This document shows positions 1 through 8,567 of a stretch of 64,000 nt of DNA, piece by piece (the first letter of the stretch is position 1; every line of letters begins with the position of its first letter). Source of the DNA: an uncultured Coriobacteriales bacterium (GTDB taxonomy: Bacteria > Actinomycetota > Coriobacteriia > Coriobacteriales > UMGS124); NCBI GenBank assembly GCA_934636245.1, contig CAKUAI010000017.1:7492-71491 (forward strand). Reading direction: 5' to 3'. Both the position numbers and the translations under genes were made by a program. The notes under the pieces were generated by a model, which saw only the letters and a list, made by a program, of their open reading frames with translations, was not told where the DNA came from and ran no database searches.

Positions 1-337
1 CAGGCTTGTCTACACGCACGAGCGAGTAAGAACCAGCGGGTTGGCTTGCAGGCACAGGCAGGTCGGGTCTTTGCCCCAGATGTGTGGGCCTGACTTCCAG
101 GTCACATGCATAATAGCCGCGACGAGCCTCGGCACGGACGTAGCCTTCGGCCACAAGCTGGGAATATGCACCCTCGACCGTGATAAGGCTCACGCCGAGA
201 TGCTTAGCGAACGCACGCTTGGAGGGAAGGCGGCGGCCCGCAGGGATGGACCCGCCCTCTATATCTGCGCGGATGCAGAGATATAGATATTCATACAGGC
301 TCTCGTCGCCGCGCTGGGAAAGGTCGTACGTCAGCAT
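1..337 (-). CDS. MocR/PdxR-type GntR regulator, N-terminal part (cut by window edge)
   Basis: The reverse strand from an ATG at 337 stays open to the window edge, giving 112 codons. Residues about 10-75 form a GntR-type winged helix: a helix with the segment SLYEYLYLCIRADIEGG, then IPAGRRLPSKRAFAKHLGVS, the recognition helix LITVEGAYSQLVAEGYV, and the wing RAEARRGYYA. The LYEYLYxxI...LPSxRxxAxxLGVSxxTVxxAYxQL pattern is typical of MocR/PdxR proteins, whose missing C-terminal part would be an aminotransferase-like PLP domain. It starts 23 bp after the tcdA stop on the same strand, so it is probably co-transcribed with tcdA. A short GntR repressor of another subfamily cannot be excluded because the C-terminus lies outside the window. 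Confidence 0.82.
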   Translation of the reverse strand, partial: MLTYDLSQRGDESLYEYLYLCIRADIEGGSIPAGRRLPSKRAFAKHLGVSLITVEGAYSQLVAEGYVRAEARRGYYACDLEVRPTHLGQRPDLPVPASQPAGSYSLVRVDKP

Positions 338-360
338 CGCCGGAGTCGCCCCCTTGTGGC

Positions 361-1146
361 CTACTCGTCGGCCTTGGCCGCCGAAGCCAAGAGGTCGCGC
401 ACGACCTCGGATGCGATGATAAGGCCCGCCACACTCGGCACGAACGAGACGGAGCCGGGTACCGCACGGCGGTCGAGACAGGTGCGGGCAGAACCGGGCG
501 GGCAGACGCAGCCCTTCTTGCAGGCGGCGGCGCCATCGGGCACCTCGACAGAGGGCTCGCGCGAGTAGACGCACTTGAGCGCGGGGATGCCGCGACGACG
601 AAGCTCGCGACGCATGACACGGGCGAGACGGCACACCGAGGTGTCGTAGATGTCTGCCACCTCGAGCTTGGTGGGATCGAGCTTGTTGCCAGCACCCATG
701 CACGAGATGACAGGCGTGCCCGCCTCGTTAGCAGCCACGATGATGTCGAGCTTGGCGGTGACCGTGTCCACGGCGTCCACCACGTAATCGTACGCCGCGA
801 AGTCGAACTCGCCGCGCGTCTGAGGCAGGTAGAAGCAGCAGTGTTTGGTGACCGTGCACCCCGGGTTGATGGAGGCGATGCGCTCGGCCATCGCGTCGAC
901 CTTGTAACGACCGACCGTGTCCCATGTGGCGATGACCTGGCGGTTTATGTTGGTGATGCAGACCTTGTCGTCGTCGACGATATCGATGGCACCCACGCCG
1001 CAGCGGGCAAGCGCCTCAACGGCAAAGCCACCCACACCGCCCACGCCAAAGACGCAGACGCGAGCATGGTGGAGTGCCTCCACTCCGTCGTCACCGAGAA
1101 GAAGCCTCGTACGTGAGAATTGGTCGAGCAACATGCGGGCCTCCAA
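361..1146 (-). CDS. tcdA: tRNA threonylcarbamoyladenosine dehydratase TcdA (YgdL/CsdL family)
   Basis: 261 aa, the usual length for TcdA. This E1-like (ThiF/MoeB fold) enzyme uses ATP to cyclise t6A37 to ct6A in ANN-decoding tRNAs in the cytoplasm. Residues 34-40 form the nucleotide-binding GVGGVGG loop, followed by the acidic strand IDIVDDD and TNINRQ (about 55-70), the ATP and Mg contacts of the E1 superfamily. DAVDTVTAKLDII near residue 126 is also characteristic of TcdA. The C-terminal part has several cysteines (CKKGCVCPPG). Two starts are possible, Met1 and Met5 (MLLDQFSRT). The MocR-type gene follows 23 bp downstream. Confidence 0.9.
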   Translation of the reverse strand: MEARMLLDQFSRTRLLLGDDGVEALHHARVCVFGVGGVGGFAVEALARCGVGAIDIVDDDKVCITNINRQVIATWDTVGRYKVDAMAERIASINPGCTVTKHCCFYLPQTRGEFDFAAYDYVVDAVDTVTAKLDIIVAANEAGTPVISCMGAGNKLDPTKLEVADIYDTSVCRLARVMRRELRRRGIPALKCVYSREPSVEVPDGAAACKKGCVCPPGSARTCLDRRAVPGSVSFVPSVAGLIIASEVVRDLLASAAKADE

Positions 1147-1337
1147 ACGATGTGCGCCTTATACCAGCGAGAAACACAGCCAGATACAGTCTGCCAAAAA
1201 CGGCGCGGCCATGATAGCGCAGCCAAGCGGCACAAACGCCGAAGGCCCGCACGTGCATGAGAAATGGGCAGGACAGACGGTGGCATTGGTCTCTTCATAA
1301 TCGAAGACATAGCAGGCAAATCTGCTTCGTATGCGAA

Positions 1338-1376
1338 AACGCCCCCACTCCTCCGCAAAGAGAAATGGGGGCGTTC
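1338..1376 (-). terminator. Rho-independent terminator of the surface protein gene
   Basis: The 10-bp inverted repeat AACGCCCCCA / TGGGGGCGTT has a loop of about 18 nt. On the reverse strand it is followed by TTTT. It lies about 75 bp beyond the stop of the LPxTG protein gene, in the right orientation to end it. Confidence 0.65.
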
Positions 1377-1451
1377 TTACGTCCAAGTCTCCTGATTATG
1401 CCTTACATCAGGAATAATGTCGTACACGAAAGAGCTTGAAAACTATCGAGC

Positions 1452-4316
1452 TTAGTTCTCGCTCTTGCGACGACCCATGAGCACAGCGCCAGCGGCGACT
1501 GCAGCAACACCGGCACCGGCGACAGCGGCCATAGCAGCAGTGTTCGTCTCATCGGCAGTCTTGGGGAGCTGCTCCTTGGCGGTCTCCTGCTTCACAGGGT
1601 CAGCCTTGGGGGCGTCATCCTTGCCAACAACGGTCTCCGGCTTGGGAGCATCCGTGCTGGTGCCAGGCTGCTCGGGGTTGCTGGGCTGATCAGGGTTGCT
1701 GGGCTGATCGGGCGTGGCAGGCTGATCGGGCGTGGCAGGCTGATCAGGGTTGCTGGGCTGATCAGGCTGCTCGGGCGTGCTGGGCTGATCAGGCTGATCA
1801 GGGTTGCTGGGCTGATCAGGGTTGCTGGGCTGATCAGGGTTGCTGGGCTGATCAGGGTTGCTGGGCTGATCGGGCGTGGCAGGCTGATCAGGGTTGCTGG
1901 GCTGATCGGGCTGATCGGGCTGGCCAGGGTTGACGGGCTGATCGGGCTGATCAGGAGTCTCGTTGGCAGTCCAGCCGGCGAACAGTGTGGCATGGCCGGA
2001 ACCGGCGACGAGCGGGGCGTCGAAGTTCACGGGGTCGGTGCAGGCGGAGTCATAGAACCAGCCAGCGAAGGTGTAGCCCTCACGGGTGGGGGCGAGGGGC
2101 TGGCGGGCGACGCCCTCGGAGTCGGTCACGCCCTGGAGCGTGTCGTTGCCGTCGAAGAAGACACCGCCGTTGGCGACGTAGAGGACCTCGATCTCGTTGA
2201 CGGGGGCCTGGACCTCAGTCCAGCCGGCGAACAGCGTGGCATGGCCGGAGCCGGCGACGAGCGGGGCGTCGAAGTTCACGGGGTCGGTGCAGGCGGAGTC
2301 GTAGAACCAGCCGGCGAACTCATAGCCCTCACGGGTGGGGGCGAGGGGCTGGCGGGCGACGCCCTCGGAGTCGGTCACGCCCTGGAGCGTGTCGTTGCCG
2401 TCGAAGAAGACACCGCCGTTGGCGACGTAGAGGACCTCGATCTCGTTGACGGGGGCCTGGATCTCGTTAGCCTTCCACTGGGCGAACATCGTCACATGGC
2501 CGGAGCCGGCGACGAGGGGCTGCTTGAAGTCGACGGGGTCGGAGCCGTCGGACTGGAAGGACCAGCCCACGAAGGTGTAGCCCTCGCGAGTGGGCTGCAG
2601 CGGGATGCGGGCGTAGCCGTCGGAGTCAGAGACGCCCTGAAGGGTCTCGTTGCCGTCGAAGAAGACACCGCCGTTGGCGACGTAGAGCACGTCGATGCTG
2701 ATGGCCTGCTCGACCTTGGTCCACTGAGCGAACAGCGTGGCATGACCGGAACCAGCGACGAGCGGGGCGTCGAAGTTCACGGGGTCGGTGCCTGCGGAGT
2801 CATAGGTCCAGCCGGCGAACTCGTAGCCCTCGCGGGTGGGGGCGAGGGGCTGGCGGGCGATGCCCTCGGAGTCGGTCACGCCCTGCATGGTCTCATTGCC
2901 GTCGAAGAAGACACCGCCGTTGGCGACGTAGAGGACCTCAGTCTCCTGAACCTCGGGCTCATCGGCCTTCCACTGGGCGAACATCGTCACATGGCCGGAG
3001 CCGGCGACGAGGGGCTGCTTGAAGTCGACGGGGTCGGAGCCGTCGGACTGGAAGGACCAGCCCACGAAGGTGTAGCCCTCGCGAGTGGGCTGCAGCGGGA
3101 TGCGGGCGTAGCCGTCGGAGTCAGAGACGCCCTGAAGGGTCTCGTTGCCGTCGAAGAAGACACCGCCGTTGGCGACGTAGAGGACGTCGATGCTGATGGC
3201 CTGCTCGACCTTGGTCCACTGAGCATAGAAGGTAGCGTGGTCGCCGCCGCCGAGAACAGCCTTGTCGAAGTCGACGGGATCGGTGCCGGCGGAGTCATAG
3301 GTCCAGCCGGCGAACTCGTAGCCCTCGCGGGTGGGGGCGAGGGGCTGGCGGGCGATGCCGTTGGCATCGGTCACGCCCTGCATGGTTTCGTTGCCGTCGG
3401 CAAAGACACCACCGTTGGCAACGTAGAGAATGTCGATGGAGTTGTTGACGGTCCAACCGGCAAACAGGGTGGCGTGGCCGGAACCGGCGACGATGGGGGC
3501 GTCGAAGTTCACGGGGTCGGTGCAGGCGGAGTCATAGAACCAGCCAGCGAAGTCATAGCCCTCGCGGGTAGGAGCGAGGGGCTGACGGGCGTAACCGTCA
3601 GCGTCAGCAACGCCCTGCATGGTGCCATTGCCGTCAGCGAAGACGCCGCCGTTGGCGACGTAGAGAATCTCGGTCTCCTGGACGGGGGCCTGGACCTCGG
3701 CCCAGCCGGCGAACAGCGTGGCGTGGCCGGAGCCGGCGACGATAGGGGCGTCGAAGTTCACAACGTCGGTGCAGGCGGAGTCATAGTACCAGCCGGTGAA
3801 CTCGTAGCCCTCGCGGGTGGGAGCAAGGGGCTGGCGGGCGTAGCCGTCGGCGTCAGCAACGCCGAACTGGACGTCGCCGCCATCGGCGAAGACGCCGCCG
3901 TTGGCAGAGTAGACAATCTCAGTCTCCTGAGCGGGGGCCTGGACCTCGGCCCAGCCGGCGAACAGGGTGGCGTGGCCGGAGCCGGCGACGATGGGAGCGC
4001 TGAAGTCAACGGCGTCGGTGCAGGCGAGATCATAGTACCAGCCGGTGAACTCGTAGCCCTCCTGCGTAGGGGCGAGAGGCTGACGGGCGTAACCGTCGGC
4101 GTCGGTTACACCAAACTGGGTGTCGCCGCCGTCGGCGAAGACGCCGCCGTTGGCAACATACAGGATGCTGGTTTCCTGGGCCGTGGTACCGGCCTCGCCG
4201 GCACCGAGATCGGTGTCGACGCTCTCGGCCAGGGCGGCAACAGCCGAGCCGCTGAGGGCCAGGGCGCCAGCCAGACCCGCAGTCGCCACCGCGCGACGAA
4301 CGTTGAACTTGGGCAT
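1452..4316 (-). CDS. LPxTG-anchored surface protein with nine InlB-type repeats
   Basis: 954 aa from the Met at 4316; a longer reading frame begins at 4391, but the signal peptide MPKFNVRRAVATAGLAGALA starts at 4316 behind AAGAGAAAGAG. After the signal peptide come nine repeats of about 76-85 aa with the pattern LYVANGGVF, ADGYARQPLAPTREGY, FxGWxYDSACTDPVNFDAP and GSGHATLFAGW. These are Listeria-Bacteroides (InlB B-repeat/Flg_new) beta-grasp modules. A spacer of about 95 residues built from DQPSNP/DQPATP units then spans the wall, followed by the sortase signal LPKTA, a hydrophobic helix and a basic tail (GRRKSEN). It is therefore secreted and covalently wall-anchored. Ligand unknown; adhesion is an inference. 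Repeats 5 and 7 are almost identical, a sign of recent duplication. Confidence 0.9.
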   Translation of the reverse strand: MPKFNVRRAVATAGLAGALALSGSAVAALAESVDTDLGAGEAGTTAQETSILYVANGGVFADGGDTQFGVTDADGYARQPLAPTQEGYEFTGWYYDLACTDAVDFSAPIVAGSGHATLFAGWAEVQAPAQETEIVYSANGGVFADGGDVQFGVADADGYARQPLAPTREGYEFTGWYYDSACTDVVNFDAPIVAGSGHATLFAGWAEVQAPVQETEILYVANGGVFADGNGTMQGVADADGYARQPLAPTREGYDFAGWFYDSACTDPVNFDAPIVAGSGHATLFAGWTVNNSIDILYVANGGVFADGNETMQGVTDANGIARQPLAPTREGYEFAGWTYDSAGTDPVDFDKAVLGGGDHATFYAQWTKVEQAISIDVLYVANGGVFFDGNETLQGVSDSDGYARIPLQPTREGYTFVGWSFQSDGSDPVDFKQPLVAGSGHVTMFAQWKADEPEVQETEVLYVANGGVFFDGNETMQGVTDSEGIARQPLAPTREGYEFAGWTYDSAGTDPVNFDAPLVAGSGHATLFAQWTKVEQAISIDVLYVANGGVFFDGNETLQGVSDSDGYARIPLQPTREGYTFVGWSFQSDGSDPVDFKQPLVAGSGHVTMFAQWKANEIQAPVNEIEVLYVANGGVFFDGNDTLQGVTDSEGVARQPLAPTREGYEFAGWFYDSACTDPVNFDAPLVAGSGHATLFAGWTEVQAPVNEIEVLYVANGGVFFDGNDTLQGVTDSEGVARQPLAPTREGYTFAGWFYDSACTDPVNFDAPLVAGSGHATLFAGWTANETPDQPDQPVNPGQPDQPDQPSNPDQPATPDQPSNPDQPSNPDQPSNPDQPSNPDQPDQPSTPEQPDQPSNPDQPATPDQPATPDQPSNPDQPSNPEQPGTSTDAPKPETVVGKDDAPKADPVKQETAKEQLPKTADETNTAAMAAVAGAGVAAVAAGAVLMGRRKSEN
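1675..1955 (-). repeat. Pro/Gln-rich wall-spanning tandem repeats inside the surface protein gene
   Basis: Tandem 12-, 15- and 18-bp units related to TTGCTGGGCTGATCAGGG encode DQPSNP, DQPATP and DQP peptides. Unit number can change by slippage without breaking the frame, so the wall spacer length is probably variable between strains. Confidence 0.8.
1960..4170 (-). repeat. Nine-copy InlB repeat array (about 230-250 bp units) in the surface protein gene
   Basis: Nine consecutive in-frame units of about 76-85 codons. Adjacent and alternate units share long identical DNA stretches, for example units 5 and 7 and units 8 and 9. The high identity also opens a 785-codon reading frame on the other strand, which is a shadow and not a gene. 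Confidence 0.85.
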
Positions 4317-4807
4317 AGAACTACTCTTTCTCTTGCAGCGAACCCATGAGAGGCCCGCCATTCCAATGGAACACCGAACTAAGACGAACACACCCCCACA
4401 CTAAGGTGGGCAAAACGCAACAACGACCTACTCAACTCTCGTCAAGTACGGCCGTCGAAATCCCCCGGGCTATAGCCTCGGCAACAAGGCTGTGTTCACG
4501 GGGCCCTTTGAAAGATGAATCGCAGCGTGCGACTGTCATCAGAGAAGACACTTGGTAACGAGACGAACTGCGGCACAGCGGTAAAGCCAGGACACCCTGA
4601 AGCGCTCCTGCCCCCCAATGCTTTACGTGCCATATGCTCACCTCGTTCCCCTCGCTGCCTTACCCTCCGTGTGATAACTGCCTCATCGCCAATCCGTGAC
4701 TCGGCGCAACATAATATCCCATTTTGGGATGACATGGGCGTGACAGACGTCACAAATCTGTAAGCGTTCACAGCAATGTAGGATTTCTGTGCGCCGAGAC
4801 AACAAAA
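4317..4807. other. Intergenic region upstream of the surface protein gene
   Basis: About 490 bp without a convincing gene. Short open frames have unnatural composition. It must hold the promoter of the surface protein gene, read leftwards. I cannot assign -35/-10 boxes with confidence. Confidence 0.5.
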
Positions 4808-4845
4808 GACGCCGCACCCCTTGCCTCTTCAAGGAATGCGGCGTC
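4808..4845 (-). terminator. Rho-independent terminator of the YbjQ-family gene
   Basis: A perfect 9-bp stem, GACGCCGCA / TGCGGCGTC, with an inner AAGG/CCTT extension. On the reverse strand it is followed by TTTTGTTGT. It begins 22 bp past the stop of the YbjQ-family gene. Confidence 0.85.
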
Positions 4846-4867
4846 AGAAGTACCTATGTTTATGTTG

Positions 4868-5179
4868 TTAGTTGATCTTCACGGCCGTGCCGTAGGCGAT
4901 CATCTCGATGGTGCCGGGCTGGATGGAGCCGCTGTCGAAGCGCATGGCGAGGATGGCGTCGGCGCCCAGGCGCTGGGCCTGCTCGATCATGCGGTCCTCC
5001 GCCACCTGGCGCGCCTCGTCGGTCATCTGGGTGTACGACTTGATCTCGCCACCCACGACGCTCTTCACGCTGGCCATCATGTCGCGGCCGATGTTTTTGG
5101 ACGTGACGATGTTGCCGCGCACCAGACCCAGGATCTCGAAGCTCTTGCCAGGAACGTTGTCTGCAGTGGAAACAATCAT
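4868..5179 (-). CDS. YbjQ/UPF0145 family (putative heavy-metal-binding) protein
   Basis: 103 aa, the standard size of the YbjQ family. The family forms small pentameric cytoplasmic proteins; the heavy-metal-binding role is a database inference without firm biochemistry. Conserved pieces visible are the N-terminal GKSFEILGLVRGN, then GGEIKSYTQMTDEAR, and LGADAILAMRFDS near the C-terminus. The start at 5179 (MIVSTADNV) is chosen over an upstream frame because it is preceded by AGAGAGGGG and the upstream residues are arginine-rich and unlike the family. A strong terminator follows, so it is probably monocistronic. Confidence 0.88.
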   Translation of the reverse strand: MIVSTADNVPGKSFEILGLVRGNIVTSKNIGRDMMASVKSVVGGEIKSYTQMTDEARQVAEDRMIEQAQRLGADAILAMRFDSGSIQPGTIEMIAYGTAVKIN

Positions 5180-5280
5180 GGGGGAACCCCTCTCTCTTAT
5201 CCGAGGCACGTGACATAAACACACGGTCAAAGAGTATTCTACGCGGGATACAACTCGCGTTTTATGAGAAAGGACCCCCC

Positions 5281-6327
5281 ATGCACCTGTTTCGCAACGA
5301 CTATTCGGAGGGCGCGTGCCCCGAGGTGCTCGACGCGCTTGTAAGGACCAACGCCGAGCAGTGCGTGGGATACACCTGCGACGAGCACTGCGCACGTGCC
5401 GCCGAGCTCATCCTGGAGGCCTGTGGGCTGGAAAAGGACGAGGCAGACGTGCAGTTTGTGGTGGGCGGCACGGCGGCCAACGTGGTGTCGCTCTGCGGCC
5501 TGCTCGACCGACCTTACGACGCGGCCGTGTGCACGCCCGACGGCCACATCAACACGCACGAGACGGGCGCGCTCGAATCCTGCGGTCACAAGGTGCTGGC
5601 CAGTCGCGACACCGACGGGTTCCTCACGCCCTCCGAGGTGGCCCGCATCGCGGCCGAGAACGCCGCGTTTGCCAACCATATGACCCGCCCGCGCGCCATC
5701 TATGTGAGCGACACTACCGAACTCGGCGGCGTGTACACAAAAGCCCAGCTTGAGGGCCTGCGTGCATGCGCCGACGAGCTTGGCATGAAGCTCTTTGTGG
5801 ACGGGGCGCGCCTGGGCAGCGCCCTCACCTCGAGCGCCAACGACCTCACGCTGCCCCAGATTGCCCGCCTGGCCGACGCGTTCTACATCGGCGGCACCAA
5901 GAACGGCCTGCTCTTTGGCGAGGCCGTGGTCATCCGCGACCCCCAGCTGCGCCAGGATTTCCCCTGGCTCATGAAACAGCACCAAAACCTGCTCGCAAAG
6001 GGCCGCTTGCTCGGCGTGCAGTTTGAGGCCGCATTTGAGAACGGCGGACGGGTGTACTGGGACTGCGCACACAATGCCAACGACCGCGCTACCGAGCTGC
6101 GCGGGGGGCTGCTCGCCCAGGGGTGGCGCGAGTGGCTGCCCAGCGCCTCCAACCAGCTCTTCTTTGAGGTGCCCTGCACCGCGGCCGCCCGTTTCGTAGA
6201 TGAACTGGGCTGTGAGGTCTTCTTCGACCACGGCGACACGCAGGTCGTGCGCTTCGTGACCTCGTGGGCCACGACTTCGGCCGACGTGGAGGAAGCGCTC
6301 GCGTTCGCAGCGGGTCTTGCGCGCTAA
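5281..6327 (+). CDS. Low-specificity L-threonine aldolase (PLP-dependent, fold type I)
   Basis: 348 aa, matching the threonine aldolase/beta-eliminating lyase family. It splits L-threonine or allo-threonine to glycine and acetaldehyde, with PLP, in the cytoplasm. Markers in order: RNDYSEG at the N-terminus, GGTAANV at 62-68 (phosphate binding), HETGALE at 93-99, the FVDGARLG loop at 172-179 with the PLP-contacting Asp, and Lys207 in GGTKNG as the Schiff-base lysine. The start has the Shine-Dalgarno AGAAAGGA. A small His-rich gene follows 44 bp downstream in the same direction, and both end at the terminator near 6850. Some homologues act on phenylserine or other beta-hydroxy amino acids, so the substrate is not certain. 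Confidence 0.85.
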   Translation: MHLFRNDYSEGACPEVLDALVRTNAEQCVGYTCDEHCARAAELILEACGLEKDEADVQFVVGGTAANVVSLCGLLDRPYDAAVCTPDGHINTHETGALESCGHKVLASRDTDGFLTPSEVARIAAENAAFANHMTRPRAIYVSDTTELGGVYTKAQLEGLRACADELGMKLFVDGARLGSALTSSANDLTLPQIARLADAFYIGGTKNGLLFGEAVVIRDPQLRQDFPWLMKQHQNLLAKGRLLGVQFEAAFENGGRVYWDCAHNANDRATELRGGLLAQGWREWLPSASNQLFFEVPCTAAARFVDELGCEVFFDHGDTQVVRFVTSWATTSADVEEALAFAAGLAR

Positions 6328-6371
6328 AATCTCACCTGCAGGGGGACAACTGCGAGAGAGGATTGCACGCC

Positions 6372-6806
6372 ATGATGGGAATGCCGATGCCGCCGGAGAT
6401 GCAGGCAAAAATTGACGAGCAGGTGCGCCAGCGCAAAGAGAAGGTCGCTGCCTCTCTGGGCAAGACGCTCGAGGAGTTTGACGCCGAGCAGCACTGTTGC
6501 GGGCACGATCACGCGCACGAGACCGGTAAGCATGCCTGCGCCGCCGCAGGCCATGGCCACGACGACCACGCCCATGACTCCAGCCAGACCGCGGGTCTCG
6601 CAAGCGACGTCCCCGAGGTGGACGAGAAGGCCGTGCTCGACTTCATCCACTCGCGCCAGTCCATCATCGAGGAGCAGCGCAGCCGCATTCGCGCCCTCGA
6701 AGCCCAGGTGCGGCACTTGGAGAGCCAGAAGGCCCTCGAGGAAAAGAAATGCGCCGCTCTGCGTGACGCACTCGCGAAGATGCGCGCCGAGGCAAAGGCG
6801 AACTAG
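6372..6806 (+). CDS. Small His-rich, coiled-coil protein (possible metal binding)
   Basis: 144 aa, not a family I recognise. Start at 6372 follows GAGAGAGGA; the second Met codon is equally possible. The N-terminal third is charged (MQAKIDEQVRQRKEKVA). Residues about 40-70 are a His/Cys/Asp-rich segment with HCCGHDHAHE and HGHDDHAHD. The C-terminal 60 residues form a predicted heptad coiled coil (IIEEQRSRIRALEAQVRHLE) ending in AEAKAN. The HDHAH pattern resembles metal-binding loops of nickel or zinc handling proteins, so metal storage or buffering is a reasonable guess from composition only. There is no signal peptide. It shares a terminator with threonine aldolase. Confidence 0.72.
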   Translation: MMGMPMPPEMQAKIDEQVRQRKEKVAASLGKTLEEFDAEQHCCGHDHAHETGKHACAAAGHGHDDHAHDSSQTAGLASDVPEVDEKAVLDFIHSRQSIIEEQRSRIRALEAQVRHLESQKALEEKKCAALRDALAKMRAEAKAN

Positions 6807-6845
6807 CGAGCCAACTAGCTCGCCAATCAATCAAGCAGGCAAAAC

Positions 6846-6885
6846 AAAAGCGGCCCGGGGGATCTCTCCTCCGAGCCGCTTTTGT
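6846..6885. terminator. Bidirectional Rho-independent terminator
   Basis: A 9-bp stem, AAAAGCGGC / GCCGCTTTT, gives a T-run on both strands. It ends the threonine aldolase/His-rich transcript on the + strand and the ABC transporter/hypA-like transcript on the - strand. Confidence 0.85.
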
Positions 6886-6886
6886 T

Positions 6887-7069
6887 GCACGGTTTACTCC
6901 ATTTGGCGCACGGGCTTCTCCGCAGGGCGCGTGGGCTTCTCCGTTGCGCGTGCGGGCTTCTCCGCCAGAAGCGCGGTTTACTCCGCTTGGCGCGCGACTT
7001 AACTCCCCCAGGTTCGCTGGTTTCTCCGCCGGGTTCGCGTTTTACTCCGCTGGGTTCGCAGGCTTCTCC
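6887..7069 (-). repeat. 21-bp tandem array growing from the 3' end of the hypA-like gene
   Basis: Read on the - strand, about 8.5 units follow each other at 21 bp (one at 22). Each starts GGAGAAGCC or GGAGTAAACC, followed by a G/C-rich half. The first unit is the end of the coding sequence (EKPANPA). The second carries the actual stop codon in GGAGTAA, and further TAA-bearing units follow. The array stops at the bidirectional terminator. It looks like repeated tandem duplication of the last seven codons, with later decay. Confidence 0.8.
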
Positions 7070-7479
7070 ACGGGACCCAGCTTGTCCTCGACCGCCTTGG
7101 CGAGCTTGTCGGCCAGGGACATGCTCGGCAGGATGCCCTGAATGTCGAGGATGTCCACCTCCATGCCGCTCACAAGCTCATGCGCGCCGGAGCCGCAGGC
7201 GGGGCAGTTATACGTTGCAGGCATGCCCACGGCAAACTCGTACTCGTTGCCGCAGGCGTTGCAGCGCATCTTGCCAACGGGTCGCTCGATGTCGATATGG
7301 GCACCCGCCGCAATCGTGCCCTTGAAGTTCTTCACCAGCTCGCTTCGAAAGAGCATCTCGTCGAGCACGCGCAGCGCACCGATGGAAATCCTTGCACTCA
7401 CAACCTTGACGACGCCTGCCTGCGTGCCCGACTCAACGATGTCGAGCGCCAGGTCGTGCGCAATCTCCCTCTCCAGCAT
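7042..7479 (-). CDS. HypA-like hydrogenase/urease nickel maturation family protein
   Basis: 145 aa. HypA proteins deliver nickel to NiFe hydrogenases and carry a structural zinc ribbon. Visible here is the HypA core (VVKVVSARISIGALRVLDEM, then LVKNFKGTIAAGA) and two CxxC pairs, CNACG and CPACG, around residues 83-105, which form the zinc ribbon. The start at 7479 has AAAAGGGAGG upstream. The family normally begins Met-His-Glu, and His2 is the nickel ligand. Here the start reads MLERE, so that ligand is absent and no in-frame upstream Met-His exists. It is the last gene of the ABC importer operon, 38 bp after the ATPase gene. The C-terminal tail EKPANPAE belongs to the 21-bp repeat array. Nickel function is therefore uncertain. 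Confidence 0.78.
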   Translation of the reverse strand: MLEREIAHDLALDIVESGTQAGVVKVVSARISIGALRVLDEMLFRSELVKNFKGTIAAGAHIDIERPVGKMRCNACGNEYEFAVGMPATYNCPACGSGAHELVSGMEVDILDIQGILPSMSLADKLAKAVEDKLGPVEKPANPAE

Positions 7480-7517
7480 GGCCGTGCCTCCCTTTTCCCT
7501 CTTGCTTGTCTCAATCG

Positions 7518-8561
7518 TTAGCGTACCTGGTCGCACGCCACAAAGTGACCGGGCGAGACCTCGCGCAACACGGGCTCCACCTGCTTGCAGCCCTCGCAGG
7601 AGCACTGCGGGCAGCGGGCGTGGAAACGGCAGCCACTTGGCACGTGCAGGGGGCTCGGCAGCTCGCCTTCGAGCGCAATGCGGCGCGTCTCGCGGGCAAG
7701 CTTGGGGTCGGGGATGGGCGCGGCGGAAAGCAGCGCGCGCGTGTAGGGGTGCAGCGGGTTCTCGTAAAGCTCGTCGGCGGGCGCAACCTCCACAAGGCGG
7801 CCCAGGTACATGACGCCGATGCGCGTGGAGATGTGGCGCACCATCGAGAGGTCGTGCGCGACGAAGAGGTACGTGAGGCCCATCTGCTGCTGCAGGTCCT
7901 CGAGCATGTTGACGACCTGCGCCTGAATGGAGACGTCGAGGGCCGAGATGGGCTCGTCGCACAGGATGAACTCGGGGCGCACCGAAAGCGCGCGCGCGAT
8001 ACCGACGCGCTGGCGCTGGCCGCCCGAGAACTCGTAGGCGAACTTGTACATGTCGTCGGGGCGCATGCCCACATTTACGAGCAGTTCGGCCACCCGGGCG
8101 TCGATCTCGTCGTCGGTGAGCTTGGCACCTACGCGCATGGGCTCGGCGATGATCTGGCGCACGTTCATGTGCGGATCGAGCGACATGTACGGGTCCTGGA
8201 AGATGATCTGCATCTTGCGGTGGATGTCCACAAGCTCGCGGCCATGCGCCGAGGTGATGTCGTGGCCGTCGAACACGATCTTGCCGCTCGTAGGTTCGTA
8301 CATGCGGATGAGCGTGCGGCCCAGCGTGGACTTGCCGCAACCCGACTCGCCTACCAGGCCGAACGTCTCGCCTCGACGAATGGCCAGGTCGATGCCATCG
8401 ACTGCGCGCACGACCTGCTTGGTGCGGCCGAAGAAGTTGTGCACAGGGAAGTGCTTGCACAGCCCTGTGGCCTCAAGGATGACGTCCGACGTGGCGCCGG
8501 TCGCCTTGGCTCCGCAGCGCGCCGCCTCCTCGGGCGTTACCTGCTGGTTCTGCTTGTCCAT
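7518..8561 (-). CDS. Dipeptide/oligopeptide/nickel ABC importer, ATPase (DppF/OppF type)
   Basis: 347 aa. Cytoplasmic ATPase that with the neighbouring DppD-type subunit drives import. Walker [10 protein letters not shown] at 71-79, Q-loop in [13 protein letters not shown], signature FSGGQRQR, Walker [12 protein letters not shown] and the switch His in VAHDLS are all intact. The C-terminal oligopeptide/dipeptide domain has the cysteine cluster [17 protein letters not shown], which in this subfamily binds an Fe-S cluster. It is the fifth gene of the operon, 6 bp after the DppD-type gene and 38 bp before the hypA-like gene. The substrate cannot be decided from this subunit. Confidence 0.92.
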   Translation of the reverse strand: MDKQNQQVTPEEAARCGAKATGATSDVILEATGLCKHFPVHNFFGRTKQVVRAVDGIDLAIRRGETFGLVGESGCGKSTLGRTLIRMYEPTSGKIVFDGHDITSAHGRELVDIHRKMQIIFQDPYMSLDPHMNVRQIIAEPMRVGAKLTDDEIDARVAELLVNVGMRPDDMYKFAYEFSGGQRQRVGIARALSVRPEFILCDEPISALDVSIQAQVVNMLEDLQQQMGLTYLFVAHDLSMVRHISTRIGVMYLGRLVEVAPADELYENPLHPYTRALLSAAPIPDPKLARETRRIALEGELPSPLHVPSGCRFHARCPQCSCEGCKQVEPVLREVSPGHFVACDQVR

Positions 8562-8567
8562 GCGTCC

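Noticed and set aside
1992..4349. 785-codon open frame on the + strand opposite the surface protein
   Set aside because: It mirrors the InlB repeats exactly, is Gly/Val/Ala-rich without domains, and has no ribosome site. It is a GC-rich shadow.
4496..4771. 91-codon frame between the surface protein and YbjQ-family genes
   Set aside because: No ribosome site, Arg/Ser-rich, crosses the presumed promoter region.
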